This document shows positions 32,637-41,866 of a stretch of DNA of 44,670 bases, piece by piece. This stretch comes from Clostridia bacterium (GTDB lineage Bacteria; Bacillota; Clostridia; Oscillospirales; CAG-272): positions 1 to 44,670 of the forward strand of contig JAFQEG010000042.1 of the NCBI GenBank assembly GCA_017399145.1, read 5' to 3'. The notes under the pieces were generated by a model. It searched no databases and was not told the DNA's origin. It saw only the letters and a list, made by a program, of their open reading frames with translations. The translations under genes and the position numbers were made by a program. The number at the start of each line of letters is the position of its first letter. Position 1 is the first letter of the stretch.

Positions 32637-33871
32637 TTCTTAATCTCCTTAAGAATTAATTCTGCTACCCCGTCAACTGTTAGATTGCCGTTTACTCTTA
32701 CGTCTGCAACCTGACAATATATTGGATATCTTTCCTTATATCTTTTTTCAATTGCCTCCCTATTGCTTGAAAGAGGTCTGTCCTCTGTTGGCAAAAGAAG
32801 TGATAGGTCCCTGTCAAGGAAATAGAGTGTGCCGTTTTGCTTTAGGTTATCAACGTTTTCCTTTTTAAGAATTGCACCACCACCTGTTGCAGTAACAATT
32901 CCGTTTAGCCTTGATACCTCGTTTATTGCCTCAGCTTCAAGCATACGAAAATATTCCTCACCGTGATTTTTGAAAATAGTAGGAATATCGCACCCTGCTT
33001 TTTCAACTATAACCTTGTCTGTATCAACTAGTGTCTTGCCTGTTTTCTCGGCTAGAATTGTACCTATTGAGGTCTTGCCACTTGATGGCATACCTACAAG
33101 CACAATATTTTCCTTTTCGGCTAAAACCTTATTAAATACCTTGTTACAAAGGTCTGTGCTAATTTCATTACCTGTAAAGTGCTGATATGCATAAACTGCC
33201 TGTGCACCAAGCATATAAAGTCCACCCTCACTCTTTAAGCCAAGGGCTTTAGCTTGTCTTACTAGCTTAGTCCTAATTGGATTATAAACAACGTCTAAAA
33301 CACCCTCAAGTAGTGGAAATTTCTCCAAATCTATTGGGGAGTGTTCGTTTTTAGGATACATACCCACAGGTGAGGTATTGAAAATAATTTCAACATCCCT
33401 GTGGCTTTTGTAAACCTCCTCATATGTCAAGGCACCCACAACGCTTATATTAGAAACGTAAATTATTTCCTTAGCACCTAGGTCGGAAACCACTGCGGTT
33501 GCAGTTTTTGACGTGCCTCCTGTGCCGATTATAAGCACCTTTTTATTTTTAATTTCAAGCCCTATACGCATAACTAAGGCACGCATACCAGAGTAATCGG
33601 TATTGTAGCCGTATAGCTTGCCGTCTCTGTTTACTACTGTATTTACCGCACCTATCTTTTTTGCACTGTCGTCTATATAATCAAGGTAAGGTATAACAGT
33701 TTCCTTATATGGTATAGTGACATTTATTCCACAGAAGTCTCTTTTTTTCATAAAGGACTCCACGTTTTGTGGCTCAATTTCAAGAATTTCATACACGTAG
33801 TCGCCAATTTGCTCGTGTATCGCCTTGGAGAAGCTATGCTTTAGATGCTCTCCTATTAGTCCGTATTTCAT
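32633..33871 (-). CDS. aroE/aroK: Fused shikimate dehydrogenase-shikimate kinase (AroE-AroK)
   Basis: The 412 residues combine two consecutive pathway enzymes. Residues 1-250 are shikimate dehydrogenase: HSFSKAIHE for shikimate binding, VTIPYKE with catalytic Lys56, GYNTDYSG with Asp92, the NADP motif IGTGGTSKT, and GLYMLGAQAVYAYQ at the end. Residues 254-412 are shikimate kinase with Walker A GMPSSGKTS (260-268), DTDKVI, FRMLEAEA, the glycine loop TGGGAIL and the lid around TEDRPLSS. The linker is only a few residues. The fusion would pass shikimate directly from reduction to phosphorylation. The E. coli counterparts are separate proteins of 272 and 173 residues. Confidence 0.95.
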   Translation of the reverse strand: MKYGLIGEHLKHSFSKAIHEQIGDYVYEILEIEPQNVESFMKKRDFCGINVTIPYKETVIPYLDYIDDSAKKIGAVNTVVNRDGKLYGYNTDYSGMRALVMRIGLEIKNKKVLIIGTGGTSKTATAVVSDLGAKEIIYVSNISVVGALTYEEVYKSHRDVEIIFNTSPVGMYPKNEHSPIDLEKFPLLEGVLDVVYNPIRTKLVRQAKALGLKSEGGLYMLGAQAVYAYQHFTGNEISTDLCNKVFNKVLAEKENIVLVGMPSSGKTSIGTILAEKTGKTLVDTDKVIVEKAGCDIPTIFKNHGEEYFRMLEAEAINEVSRLNGIVTATGGGAILKKENVDNLKQNGTLYFLDRDLSLLLPTEDRPLSSNREAIEKRYKERYPIYCQVADVRVNGNLTVDGVAELILKEIKK

Positions 33872-33874
33872 TTG

Positions 33875-34990
33875 TTATTTTATTCCTCTTTTAAATACAC
33901 CAGTGCCATAGGCTGATGCTAGTAAATCGCACATTACAAGGGCAGAGGCGCTATCTACAACAACGCAAGCACGTCTTACAATGGCAGGGTCGTGTCTTCC
34001 CTTTACCTCAAGCTGTGTATTCGTTTTGTTTATAAAGTCTATTGTTTCTTGCATTTTTCCAATTGATGGTGTTGGCTTAATAGCTGAATTAAATACAATT
34101 GGCATACCATTTGTAATACCACCATTTATTCCACCATTATTGTTAGTTTCTGTATAAACCTGACCCTTTTCGTCGTATCGAAATACGTCGTTTGCTTGGC
34201 TACCATACATTTTTGACATCTCAAAGCCACTACCAAACTCAACGCCCTTTACCCCACCTAGTGAGAAAAGCACGTGAGAAAGCATACTCTCAACTGAGTC
34301 AAACCAAGGGTCGCCAACTCCAGCTGGCATACCAACTATTGCCGTTTGTAAAACTCCACCTATGCTATCCTTATTTTTAGAAGCGTTATTGATAGCCTCT
34401 CTAATCTTGTCGCTACAATCGCTAAGAAACGGAATTGCATCACACACCCTTGCGTTTAGCTTGTCTATTTCCCTTTCAACGTCACAGCTAGCTACACTAA
34501 AGGACACATCACTTTCCTTACCACAGGAAAGAATGTGAGTGCCAATTTTAACACCTATTCCCTTTAATGCTTGTAATAGGATTGCACCTGCGCATACAAG
34601 GGCAGCAGTAATTCTTCCTGAGAAGTGTCCACCACCACGATAGTCCTCACAGCCATCATACTTTACGTATGCAGTATAATCTGCGTGTGAGGGACGGGCA
34701 ATTCCATAATTATATGCTTTACTGTTTGTATTTGTGTTAGGAATTATAATTGCAATTGGGGTGCCTGTTGTTTTACCATTAAAAACACCACTTACAATCT
34801 TATATTCGTCCATTTCTACTCGGGGAGTATCGGTATTTCCACTTGGTCTCCTCTTAGATAGCTGATTTTTTATGTATTCCTCATCTACCTCAATACCTGC
34901 ACAGAGTCCGTCAATCACAGCCCCTATTGCCTCGCCGTGGCTTTCGCCAAACAAGGTTAGGCTAATATTATTTCCAAAGGTATTTTTCAT
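33875..34990 (-). CDS. aroC: Chorismate synthase
   Basis: The 371 residues have the invariant blocks of chorismate synthase: TLFGESHGEAIGAVIDG with the first catalytic histidine, SKRRPSGN, the RPSHADYTAY region, YRGGGHFSGR with the second histidine, and the C-terminal GRHDPAIVRRACVV. It eliminates phosphate from EPSP to give chorismate using reduced flavin mononucleotide. It lies 2 bp from aroB and 3 bp from aroE/K. The length and all motifs are complete. Confidence 0.96.
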   Translation of the reverse strand: MKNTFGNNISLTLFGESHGEAIGAVIDGLCAGIEVDEEYIKNQLSKRRPSGNTDTPRVEMDEYKIVSGVFNGKTTGTPIAIIIPNTNTNSKAYNYGIARPSHADYTAYVKYDGCEDYRGGGHFSGRITAALVCAGAILLQALKGIGVKIGTHILSCGKESDVSFSVASCDVEREIDKLNARVCDAIPFLSDCSDKIREAINNASKNKDSIGGVLQTAIVGMPAGVGDPWFDSVESMLSHVLFSLGGVKGVEFGSGFEMSKMYGSQANDVFRYDEKGQVYTETNNNGGINGGITNGMPIVFNSAIKPTPSIGKMQETIDFINKTNTQLEVKGRHDPAIVRRACVVVDSASALVMCDLLASAYGTGVFKRGIK

Positions 34991-34992
34991 AA

Positions 34993-36003
34993 TTACAAGC
35001 CTCTTTTAATGTATTCTTGTATTTCGTCTATGTCAATTTTTTTAAGCTCAAAGGTGCCTAATTCCTCAACATATACTATTGTAATTTGGCTACCACTTGC
35101 CTTTTTATCCTTTTTAATATAGTCCATTATTTCTACCTTGGAAAGGTCTATATCGCAAGGAATTTGGTACTTATTTAGAAGTGCTTTTATTCTTTGCTTT
35201 GCACTTTCGCTACACATAGGAAGCATTCCCATACCAACGCATTCGCCATGTAAATAGCCCTTTAAGCCATACTTAGACTCAATTCCGTGGCCGATTGTGT
35301 GACCGAAGTTTAACACACGTCTAAGTCCCTTTTCCTTTGGGTCCTTTTCAACCACGTCTCTTTTTATAATAAGAGATTTTTCAATAATTGTATCAAGGTC
35401 TAAGTCAAGGTCCTTGCTATTTTCGATTAACTCAAATAGTTCCTTGTCGCTTGTTGCTGCCATTTTTATGGACTCGCAAAGACCTGCATGAAGCTGTCTT
35501 TTGTCAAGAGTTTTTAGTGTATTAGAGTCAATTAAAACACCTTTAGGCTGATAAAATGAGCCTACTATGTTTTTAACACCCATAAAATCTATTGCAACCT
35601 TGCCACCTATTGAGCTATCAACCTGTGACAAAAATGTTGTTGGTATATTATAAAAGTCAATACCACGCATATAAGTTGAGGCAACGAAGCCTGAAAAGTC
35701 ACCGACAACACCACCACCAACTGCAACTACACAGTCAGTCCTTGTCATTCCCTGTTCAACTAAGAATTGTAGTGCCTTTATATAATTGTCTATGCTTTTG
35801 CTTTGCTCACCCTGTGGAAGAGTATATATATATGCTTCCTTGCTTTGGTCCTTAATGGTCCTTGCATACTCTTTTGGTACACCACTATCAGTTATGATAA
35901 TTACTTTTCTGTCTAGATTAAAATAACAGCTAGCCTTATCAAGTGCCCCACGACTAAGAATTATGTCGTAGCCTGATTCAATTGTGTTTACGTGCAAAAC
36001 CAT
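34993..36003 (-). CDS. aroB: 3-dehydroquinate synthase
   Basis: The 336 residues have the NAD-binding GGGVVGDFSGFVASTYMRGI, QVDSSIGGKVAID and NIVGSFYQPKGVLID blocks, and the zinc ligands in LRRVLNFGHTIGHGIES and LHGECVGMGM. It cyclises DAHP to 3-dehydroquinate with NAD and a divalent metal. An AAAAGGAGAG ribosome site lies about 7 bases before the ATG. It is the second gene of the operon. Confidence 0.95.
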   Translation of the reverse strand: MVLHVNTIESGYDIILSRGALDKASCYFNLDRKVIIITDSGVPKEYARTIKDQSKEAYIYTLPQGEQSKSIDNYIKALQFLVEQGMTRTDCVVAVGGGVVGDFSGFVASTYMRGIDFYNIPTTFLSQVDSSIGGKVAIDFMGVKNIVGSFYQPKGVLIDSNTLKTLDKRQLHAGLCESIKMAATSDKELFELIENSKDLDLDLDTIIEKSLIIKRDVVEKDPKEKGLRRVLNFGHTIGHGIESKYGLKGYLHGECVGMGMLPMCSESAKQRIKALLNKYQIPCDIDLSKVEIMDYIKKDKKASGSQITIVYVEELGTFELKKIDIDEIQEYIKRGL

Positions 36004-36018
36004 AGCAATCTCTCCTTT

Positions 36019-37110
36019 TTAGTCTGTTAAATATGAGCCTACGACCTTTAGTCTGTCGCAATTTTGCTCTAGCTCTTTAAGCATTTTTTCGCCCTCTTCT
36101 GTTTGTAGGTTTCCGTCTGCCTCTACAAAGAAGTAGTAATTCCATAGTAATTCCTTCATAGGACGAGAATGAAGGTTTATCATATTAAAGCCGTGTGAGC
36201 CGATAATATCAATCGTTTTAGCAAGAGACCCTGCCTCGTTTTTTACTGTAAATACAAGCATAAAATGCTCATTCATCTTTCTTTTCGAGGAATCAAGCCT
36301 GTTATATGCACGGGAAAGTGCAATAAACTTTGTTGTATTTGTTCTGCTTGTGTTTATTCTTCTTTGTAAAATTTCAAGATCAAGTATCTTTGCAGTTTCC
36401 TCAGATGCAATAGCGCAAATGTCAATTCTTGCAGATTCCTTTACCATCTTTGCAGCAAGTGCTGTGTTAGCAAAGCTTTGTGCCTCGTATCCGTTTGCAT
36501 CAATATATTCCTTACATTGTGCTAATGCCTGTGGATGGCTGGCAACTGCTTTAATGCTACTTAAGGTTGCCCCCTTGTTAGCTACTAAGCAATGGTCGAT
36601 TTCTAAATTGCAAATTTGATTTGCATACAAATTGCCTGTAAAAAGCAAGTCCATTACAGTTTCAACGTCACCTGCATAGCTATTCTCAATAGGCAAAACA
36701 GACACGTCACACTCGCCATTTTGAGTTGCGAAATATGCTTCCTCAAAGCTTTTATAGGCTACGTATGTTGCATTTGGAAACATTTTCTTAGATGCAATAT
36801 GGGCATAAGCACCCTCAACACCACTATAAGCAATACGCATACCCTGATTAAGTCTTGACTGATATGCACGGGAAAGTGCCATAGTTTCCTTTAGCATTTC
36901 CACGTAATATTCCTTGATTACAGGGTCATTTATATATTTTGTATTTTTTTGGATAACCTCATTTTCTCTTGAGGTATCAAGAATATTAAGCCCGTGCTCC
37001 TTTTTGTATTTAGCAACAAGTGCAGAGGCTTCCATTCTCTTTTCAAAAAGCTCTGCCATTTGGGCATCAAGCTCGCTTATAGTCTTTCTTGCAATTTCAA
37101 GCTCGTTCAT
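36019..37110 (-). CDS. pheA: Bifunctional chorismate mutase-prephenate dehydratase
   Basis: The 363 residues comprise three domains. An AroQ-type chorismate mutase (1-88, with ISELDAQMAELFEKRM and ILDTSRENEV) is followed by prephenate dehydratase (about 91-270, opening RIAYSGVEGAYAH and ending with NTTKFIAL, close to the family NTRF motif). The third is an ACT domain (about 282-360) with AGSLAKTIDIIGSHGFNMINLHSRP. ACT domains of this type bind phenylalanine and give feedback inhibition; the usual ESRP motif is HSRP here. It converts chorismate to phenylpyruvate and is the first gene of the operon, directly after the promoter at 37160-37188. Confidence 0.95.
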   Translation of the reverse strand: MNELEIARKTISELDAQMAELFEKRMEASALVAKYKKEHGLNILDTSRENEVIQKNTKYINDPVIKEYYVEMLKETMALSRAYQSRLNQGMRIAYSGVEGAYAHIASKKMFPNATYVAYKSFEEAYFATQNGECDVSVLPIENSYAGDVETVMDLLFTGNLYANQICNLEIDHCLVANKGATLSSIKAVASHPQALAQCKEYIDANGYEAQSFANTALAAKMVKESARIDICAIASEETAKILDLEILQRRINTSRTNTTKFIALSRAYNRLDSSKRKMNEHFMLVFTVKNEAGSLAKTIDIIGSHGFNMINLHSRPMKELLWNYYFFVEADGNLQTEEGEKMLKELEQNCDRLKVVGSYLTD

Positions 37111-37159
37111 TTTTTCCTCGTATTATAAAATAATTGTATATATAAACTAATAATATATT

Positions 37160-37188
37160 ATTATAGAATACTATTACTGAATTGTCAA
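37160..37188 (-). promoter_or_regulatory. Consensus promoter of the aromatic amino-acid operon
   Basis: On the minus strand a perfect TTGACA (37183-37188) and a perfect TATAAT (37160-37165) have a 17-bp spacer. The leader to pheA is only about 40 bases, too short for a T-box or a leader-peptide attenuator, so control is more likely at transcription initiation or by enzyme feedback. Confidence 0.85.
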
Positions 37189-37195
37189 TAATATA

Positions 37196-37215
37196 TTGAA
37201 TAAATTTTTATTCAA
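37196..37215. promoter_or_regulatory. 20-bp perfect palindrome next to the pheA promoter
   Basis: TTGAATAAA and TTTATTCAA (arms of 9 bp, 2-bp centre) lie 7 bp upstream of the -35 box. Their position and symmetry suit an operator for a dimeric regulator. Further dyads (CAAGC-AAG-GCTTG at 37213-37225 and GTGAAT/ATTCAC elements to 37283) fill the rest of the upstream region. No known regulator site is recognised. Confidence 0.45.
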
Positions 37216-37285
37216 GCAAGGCTTGTGTGAATTTTTATTAATATTTTTTGCATATATTCACTTTTATTATTAATTTAGTGAATAA

Positions 37286-37316
37286 AAAAGAACCAACGGA
37301 AAATCCGTTGGTTCTT
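37286..37316 (-). terminator. Intrinsic terminator of the Cys-rich lipoprotein gene
   Basis: AAGAACCAACGGA and TCCGTTGGTTCTT (37289-37316) form a perfect 13-bp stem with a 3-base loop; a T-run follows on the minus strand. It lies 10 bp after the stop at 37327. Confidence 0.9.
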
Positions 37317-37326
37317 AGTTAATTAA

Positions 37327-39345
37327 TTAGTCCTTTACTATCTTGTAAAGTGCAACTGTTGCGTTTGCAGAAGCTGTAATTTCAACCTTTGCTACATCCT
37401 CTACCTCGTATAGGCAAATGTAAGCGGTAGCACCGTTTTCATTGCTTACGTTGAGTGATGTAAGAATGTCTGTAATTTCCTCGCCTGCTGTGTTGTACAC
37501 CTTAACAGTATAAGTTGTACCAGCATCACCCTTTAGCTCGATTAAACCATAACCAAGATTGCTCTCTGCATCAAGCTCTTTAGTGTAAGCTACACCAGAT
37601 GCAAGTGCTTCTGGAGCAGTTGGCTTAGTTGTGCCGATAGCTGTGATTGTACCTCCACATGTAACTGTACCCTCACACTTACCACAGAGACAGAAGTCAG
37701 ACTCAGTCTTATCCTTTACAGTTGTGATATTGATGTATGAAAGCTTGCAGTTAACGTCTGTACAAGTAAGTACGCCATCATCAGTTACAGCTGCAAAGTT
37801 GTGGTTTATCTTAGCAACATATGAGCCCTTTTCTGTATATGGACAATCTGGGTCGTTGTTACATACGTAAATTGTATAGCCCTCGCTATGACATGTAGGT
37901 GCAATTACACCATTTTCAGCAATATATTCGCTTGAATGAACGATATCGTTGTTTTGATGGTAATCGTAAACTACGTCGTCCTCATAGCTTTCAAAGTCCT
38001 TACCGCAAAGTGGGTTTGTACATGTGTAAATACCACGTGATACGCAGGTTGGACCCTTCTTGTATGTACCAAGTGTATACTCGTGCTTAGCCTCAACAGG
38101 TGTCTTATCAGTTACTGTTGCGTAGTCAGGGTCAGCTTGAAGCTCAGTTTCGTAAGCTGTGTCAACGCCACAGTTACGTGAGCACTTATACTGCCAGTGA
38201 CCCTCTGTATAACAATTTGGTAGTCCGTCAGAACCAAGTACTGACTCATCAAGTACCCAGTCGTGCTTTAGTGCTTCTACAAAGTTAGAGCCAGCACGTG
38301 TGCCTGTATAGATACAATCCTCATCAAGTGTACATTGAACATCCCAGTAGCTATCGGTTGTACATGTAGCCTCGTGATATGTAACCTCTCTGTAAGCGTC
38401 GCCACCCTTACCTGTAAAGTGAGCAACTCTATCAAGAACGTTTTGGTATGTTTCAGAATATGTGTCACATTCTTGGCATTTAGCCTTTTCTAGACCTTCA
38501 TCACAGCAGGTTGGCTCAAGAGTTGTTACGTAAACCTGTGTGCCACCTTCTCTGTCGTATGTGTGACCAAGTGCTGGAATATCAGCACTCTTAACGTGCT
38601 CAGCACCGCATCCGTTTGCACATGCGTACATAATGTAACCAACTGTTGTACATGTTGGTGCAACAGACTCAGCATCAACCTTTAATGAAAAGTCGTGCTC
38701 AAGTGCAATAAGTGTAGCTGCAAGCGCCTTGTCCTCCTCAGTACCTGCTTCAAGGTCCTCAAGAGTCTTTGTTACTGTGTAGCCCTTAACTGTTTCGTTA
38801 CATGTTGGGTCTTGGCATGTATATACTACATAACCATCAACATGACACTTTGGAAGAACTATTTCTATACCAGTTGGGTTTAGTCTTTCATAAGTATGTC
38901 CAAGTGCTGGAAGAACCTTTCCGTCGTAGCCCTCTTGTCCACAAAGCTCACAAATGGAGGTTTCCCAACCAGCTGTAAGACATGTAGCAGGTGCTGCATC
39001 TGGAATGTACTTATGACCATTTGTTGTGTCTGGGTTTGTTTCACGTTGCTTTTCTGAGTAGTCACAGTTCTTACACTCAACTGTTGTGTAACCGCCTTTT
39101 TCACAGGTTGGTTTAACTACAACTGCGTTTTCTGTGTCAAGGTCGTGACCCTTTGCTAGTGAATCTCTTACCTCTTCTGCTCCACATAGTGAGCAAACGT
39201 AAGTTTCTTGACCTGGCTCTGTACATGTTGCTGTATTAGTGTCAGCCTTAGCTTCAAAGTTGTGCTCACAACCGCCACCACATGATGCAAATACACATAC
39301 TACCAATGCAAGAATTGCTAATGCGATTAGTATTTTCTTTTTCAT
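37327..39345 (-). CDS. Lipoprotein with about ten tandem Cys-rich repeats
   Basis: The 672-residue protein has a lipoprotein signal with lipobox FASC (Cys22), so it is anchored outside the membrane. Residues 26-555 consist of about ten repeats of 45-60 residues. Each has the pattern (A/P)TC-x3-G-x4-5-C-x2-4-C and most close with GH(T/D/K)Y or an equivalent His plus aromatic residue. Similar repeats occur in surface proteins of gut Clostridia and Eubacterium. Three cysteines and one histidine per unit could bind zinc or form disulfides. Residues 570-672 are a beta-rich C-terminal domain. It is monocistronic with strong signals at both ends. The biological role is unknown. Confidence 0.8.
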   Translation of the reverse strand: MKKKILIALAILALVVCVFASCGGGCEHNFEAKADTNTATCTEPGQETYVCSLCGAEEVRDSLAKGHDLDTENAVVVKPTCEKGGYTTVECKNCDYSEKQRETNPDTTNGHKYIPDAAPATCLTAGWETSICELCGQEGYDGKVLPALGHTYERLNPTGIEIVLPKCHVDGYVVYTCQDPTCNETVKGYTVTKTLEDLEAGTEEDKALAATLIALEHDFSLKVDAESVAPTCTTVGYIMYACANGCGAEHVKSADIPALGHTYDREGGTQVYVTTLEPTCCDEGLEKAKCQECDTYSETYQNVLDRVAHFTGKGGDAYREVTYHEATCTTDSYWDVQCTLDEDCIYTGTRAGSNFVEALKHDWVLDESVLGSDGLPNCYTEGHWQYKCSRNCGVDTAYETELQADPDYATVTDKTPVEAKHEYTLGTYKKGPTCVSRGIYTCTNPLCGKDFESYEDDVVYDYHQNNDIVHSSEYIAENGVIAPTCHSEGYTIYVCNNDPDCPYTEKGSYVAKINHNFAAVTDDGVLTCTDVNCKLSYINITTVKDKTESDFCLCGKCEGTVTCGGTITAIGTTKPTAPEALASGVAYTKELDAESNLGYGLIELKGDAGTTYTVKVYNTAGEEITDILTSLNVSNENGATAYICLYEVEDVAKVEITASANATVALYKIVKD

Positions 39346-39382
39346 GATTTACTCCTTGAAATCAATATTTTTTCACGTTCTT

Positions 39383-39411
39383 ATTATATAATATTTGATT
39401 CAATATGTCAA
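39383..39411 (-). promoter_or_regulatory. Consensus promoter of the Cys-rich lipoprotein gene
   Basis: On the minus strand perfect TTGACA (39406-39411) and TATAAT (39383-39388) boxes are 17 bp apart, 38 bp before the start codon. This predicts high constitutive expression. Confidence 0.85.
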
Positions 39412-39552
39412 TGGGTTTTGTACGTTTTTGGACAATTAAACAATATGAGCGTGATTTTTTTGTGCATAATGTCCACTTTTTTGTTGAATATACTGAAAAA
39501 GCCGAGGTGACCCCCACTTTTCATATAATTCAATATTGTTGAACAAATCAAA

Positions 39553-39582
39553 AACGGATAGGGCAAGCTTGCTCTATCCGTT
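39553..39582 (-). terminator. Intrinsic terminator of the tilS-ftsH operon
   Basis: AACGGATAG and CTATCCGTT form the outer stem, with GCAAGCTTGC inside. A TTTTTGATTT run follows on the minus strand, 60 bp after the ftsH stop. Confidence 0.8.
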
Positions 39583-39643
39583 CTTTATTTAGTTAACTTA
39601 TAAATATATAACAATATTTAAATACAATTAAATAGGAAGACTT

Positions 39644-41830
39644 TTAGTTGTCCTGTGGCTTATTGCCAGAGTCGTCTTGACCTTGACCCTCGTCACCCTC
39701 ACCTTCGTCTGATGGCTTTTCTGGGATAGGTGTAATTACTATTGGGGTCTCTTCATCAGATTGAATACCAAGCGCCTCCTCCATCTTGCGACGAGCCTCC
39801 TCACGCTTGCGATTTTCTTCCTCAAGCGCTTCCTTTCTCTTTTGGTTTTCCTCAAGGCTTCTTCTCTTCTTAGCTGTGAGTAAGCCCTCAACCTCTTCCA
39901 TAGTAACGCCCTCTTTCATAGCAAGCTCAAATTGCTCACTATCCATAGTTTCGTTTTTAAGTAGGAAGTCTGCGATAAAGTCAAGCTTTTCTTTATTTTC
40001 TGTAAGAATCTTAGTAGCAAGGGCGTATGCCTCGTCAATAATCTTCTTAATCTCTTGGTCAATCTTGTATGCGGTTGTTTCAGAATAATCTGGTGTTGAT
40101 GAAAAATCTCTGCCAAGGAATACTGCATCGCTACTATGCTCAGAGCCAAAGTGAATTGTACCTAGCTCGCTCATACCATATACAGTAACCATCTTTCTTG
40201 CAACCTGTGTCGCTCTTAGAATATCGTTTGATGCACCACCTGTGTAATCCTCAAAGATTAATTCCTCAGCCACACGGCCACCAAGCATCATAGCTATTCT
40301 TTCCTTCATTTCCTGCTTGCGCTCACTGTATTTGTCCTCAGCAGGTGGAGTTAGAGTATAGCCAAGTGCTCTTCCACTTGGAATAATTGAAATTTGAGTA
40401 ACTCTTTCTTGAGTTGGAAGAAGGTGTGAAAGGATTGCGTGTCCAGCCTCGTGAATAGCTGTGTTTCTTCTTTCCTTTTCGCTCATCTTCTTAGCCTTCT
40501 TTTGAGTGCCTACGGTTACCTTAATCATAGCATCCTCAATTTCTTCCATACCGATTAAGGACTTGCCACGTCTTGCAGCAAGAAGTGCTGCCTCGTTAAG
40601 AAGGTTAGCAAGGTCTGCACCTGTGAAGCCTACTGTTGTTTGAGCAACCTGATGCATATCTACATTATTTTCAAAGGGCTTGCCCTTTGAGTGTACCTTT
40701 AAAATTGCCTCTCGACCAGCAATATCTGGGTAACCAATTGTTACCTGTCTATCAAAACGACCCGGTCTTAAAAGTGCTGAGTCAAGAATGTCAGGACGGT
40801 TAGTCGCTGCCATTACAATAATGCCTGAATGTCCGTCGAAGCCGTCCATTTCTACAAGCAATTGGTTAAGTGTTTGCTCTCTTTCGTCGTGGCCACCACC
40901 GAGACCTGCGCCTCTTTGACGACCTACTGCATCAATTTCGTCAATAAAGATAATTGCAGCTGGATTCTTTCTAGCTTGGTCAAATAAATCTCTTACTCTT
41001 GATGCACCAACACCAACGTACATTTCTACAAAGTCAGAGCCTGACATTGAGAAGAATGGCACCCCTGCCTCGCCAGCAACTGCCTTTGCAAGCAAGGTTT
41101 TACCTGTACCTGGAGGGCCTACTAGCAATACACCGTGAGGGATTCTTGCACCTAGGTGTGTGAATTTGCCAGGATTCTTTAAATATTCTACTACCTCGCA
41201 AAGCTCTTCCTTTTCCTCGTCTGCACCTGCAACATCGGCAAAGGTAACCTTTACCTTATTGTCAGCCACATTCTTAGCCTTGGACTTTCCAAAGCCTGTC
41301 ATTTTACCATTTGCTGAACGCATTGAGAAGAAGAAAATGAAAATTAGCACACCAACGATAATTATAATTGGTAGGTACTCTAAAATCCATGGAGTTGGGT
41401 TTGCAGTTATATGCTCAGTTTTAGTAAGATTACTTACAACATTATTTTCGGCAAGCTCACTTTGGATTCGGTCAAGGTCGCCCTCTCTACCAAGATTGAA
41501 GCCGAAGAATAGATAATATTCTCTATCCTTAAATTCGTAAGTAACTGTCCATACCTCTTTTTCCTCTTCCTTTTTATCGGTGGATTCCTCGTCGATTACG
41601 CCATCGCCGTTTTTATCCTCCTTTAGAAGCATGGTAATTGAATTTTTATTTCCGTCGTATACGTATTCGTATACCTTGTTATTTTCAAATTCAGCAAGTA
41701 GGTCACTATAAACGTACTTGTTGCCATTATTTGAGCTCATCATTGTTGCAATAGTTATTGCTATAATTATTGCAATAGTAGTTAAGCCTAAATAGAAAAT
41801 AACAGAAAAAAGACCATTTTTCTTTTTCAT
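39644..41830 (-). CDS. ftsH: ATP-dependent zinc metalloprotease FtsH
   Basis: The 728 residues have an N-terminal helix (8-30), an extracytoplasmic domain (31-145) with an acidic [11 protein letters not shown]-like insertion, and a second helix (150-170). The AAA module follows, with Walker A GPPGTGKT (238-245), Walker B IIFIDEID (293-300) and the second region of homology [18 protein letters not shown]. The zinc protease has HEAGH (460-464). The tail (655-728) is a Lys/Glu coiled coil ending in an unusually long acidic Gly/Asp/Gln-rich extension. FtsH degrades misassembled membrane proteins and some regulators. It follows tilS by 36 bp, an order also known near the origin in other Firmicutes. 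Confidence 0.96.
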   Translation of the reverse strand: MKKKNGLFSVIFYLGLTTIAIIIAITIATMMSSNNGNKYVYSDLLAEFENNKVYEYVYDGNKNSITMLLKEDKNGDGVIDEESTDKKEEEKEVWTVTYEFKDREYYLFFGFNLGREGDLDRIQSELAENNVVSNLTKTEHITANPTPWILEYLPIIIIVGVLIFIFFFSMRSANGKMTGFGKSKAKNVADNKVKVTFADVAGADEEKEELCEVVEYLKNPGKFTHLGARIPHGVLLVGPPGTGKTLLAKAVAGEAGVPFFSMSGSDFVEMYVGVGASRVRDLFDQARKNPAAIIFIDEIDAVGRQRGAGLGGGHDEREQTLNQLLVEMDGFDGHSGIIVMAATNRPDILDSALLRPGRFDRQVTIGYPDIAGREAILKVHSKGKPFENNVDMHQVAQTTVGFTGADLANLLNEAALLAARRGKSLIGMEEIEDAMIKVTVGTQKKAKKMSEKERRNTAIHEAGHAILSHLLPTQERVTQISIIPSGRALGYTLTPPAEDKYSERKQEMKERIAMMLGGRVAEELIFEDYTGGASNDILRATQVARKMVTVYGMSELGTIHFGSEHSSDAVFLGRDFSSTPDYSETTAYKIDQEIKKIIDEAYALATKILTENKEKLDFIADFLLKNETMDSEQFELAMKEGVTMEEVEGLLTAKKRRSLEENQKRKEALEEENRKREEARRKMEEALGIQSDEETPIVITPIPEKPSDEGEGDEGQGQDDSGNKPQDN

Positions 41831-41866
41831 TTATTCCTCCGTACCATTTAGTATTTCAAAATCAAT

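Noticed and set aside
37111-37160. T-box or leader-peptide attenuator before pheA
   Set aside because: The predicted leader is about 40 bases, with no terminator hairpin and no Phe/Tyr-rich small ORF.
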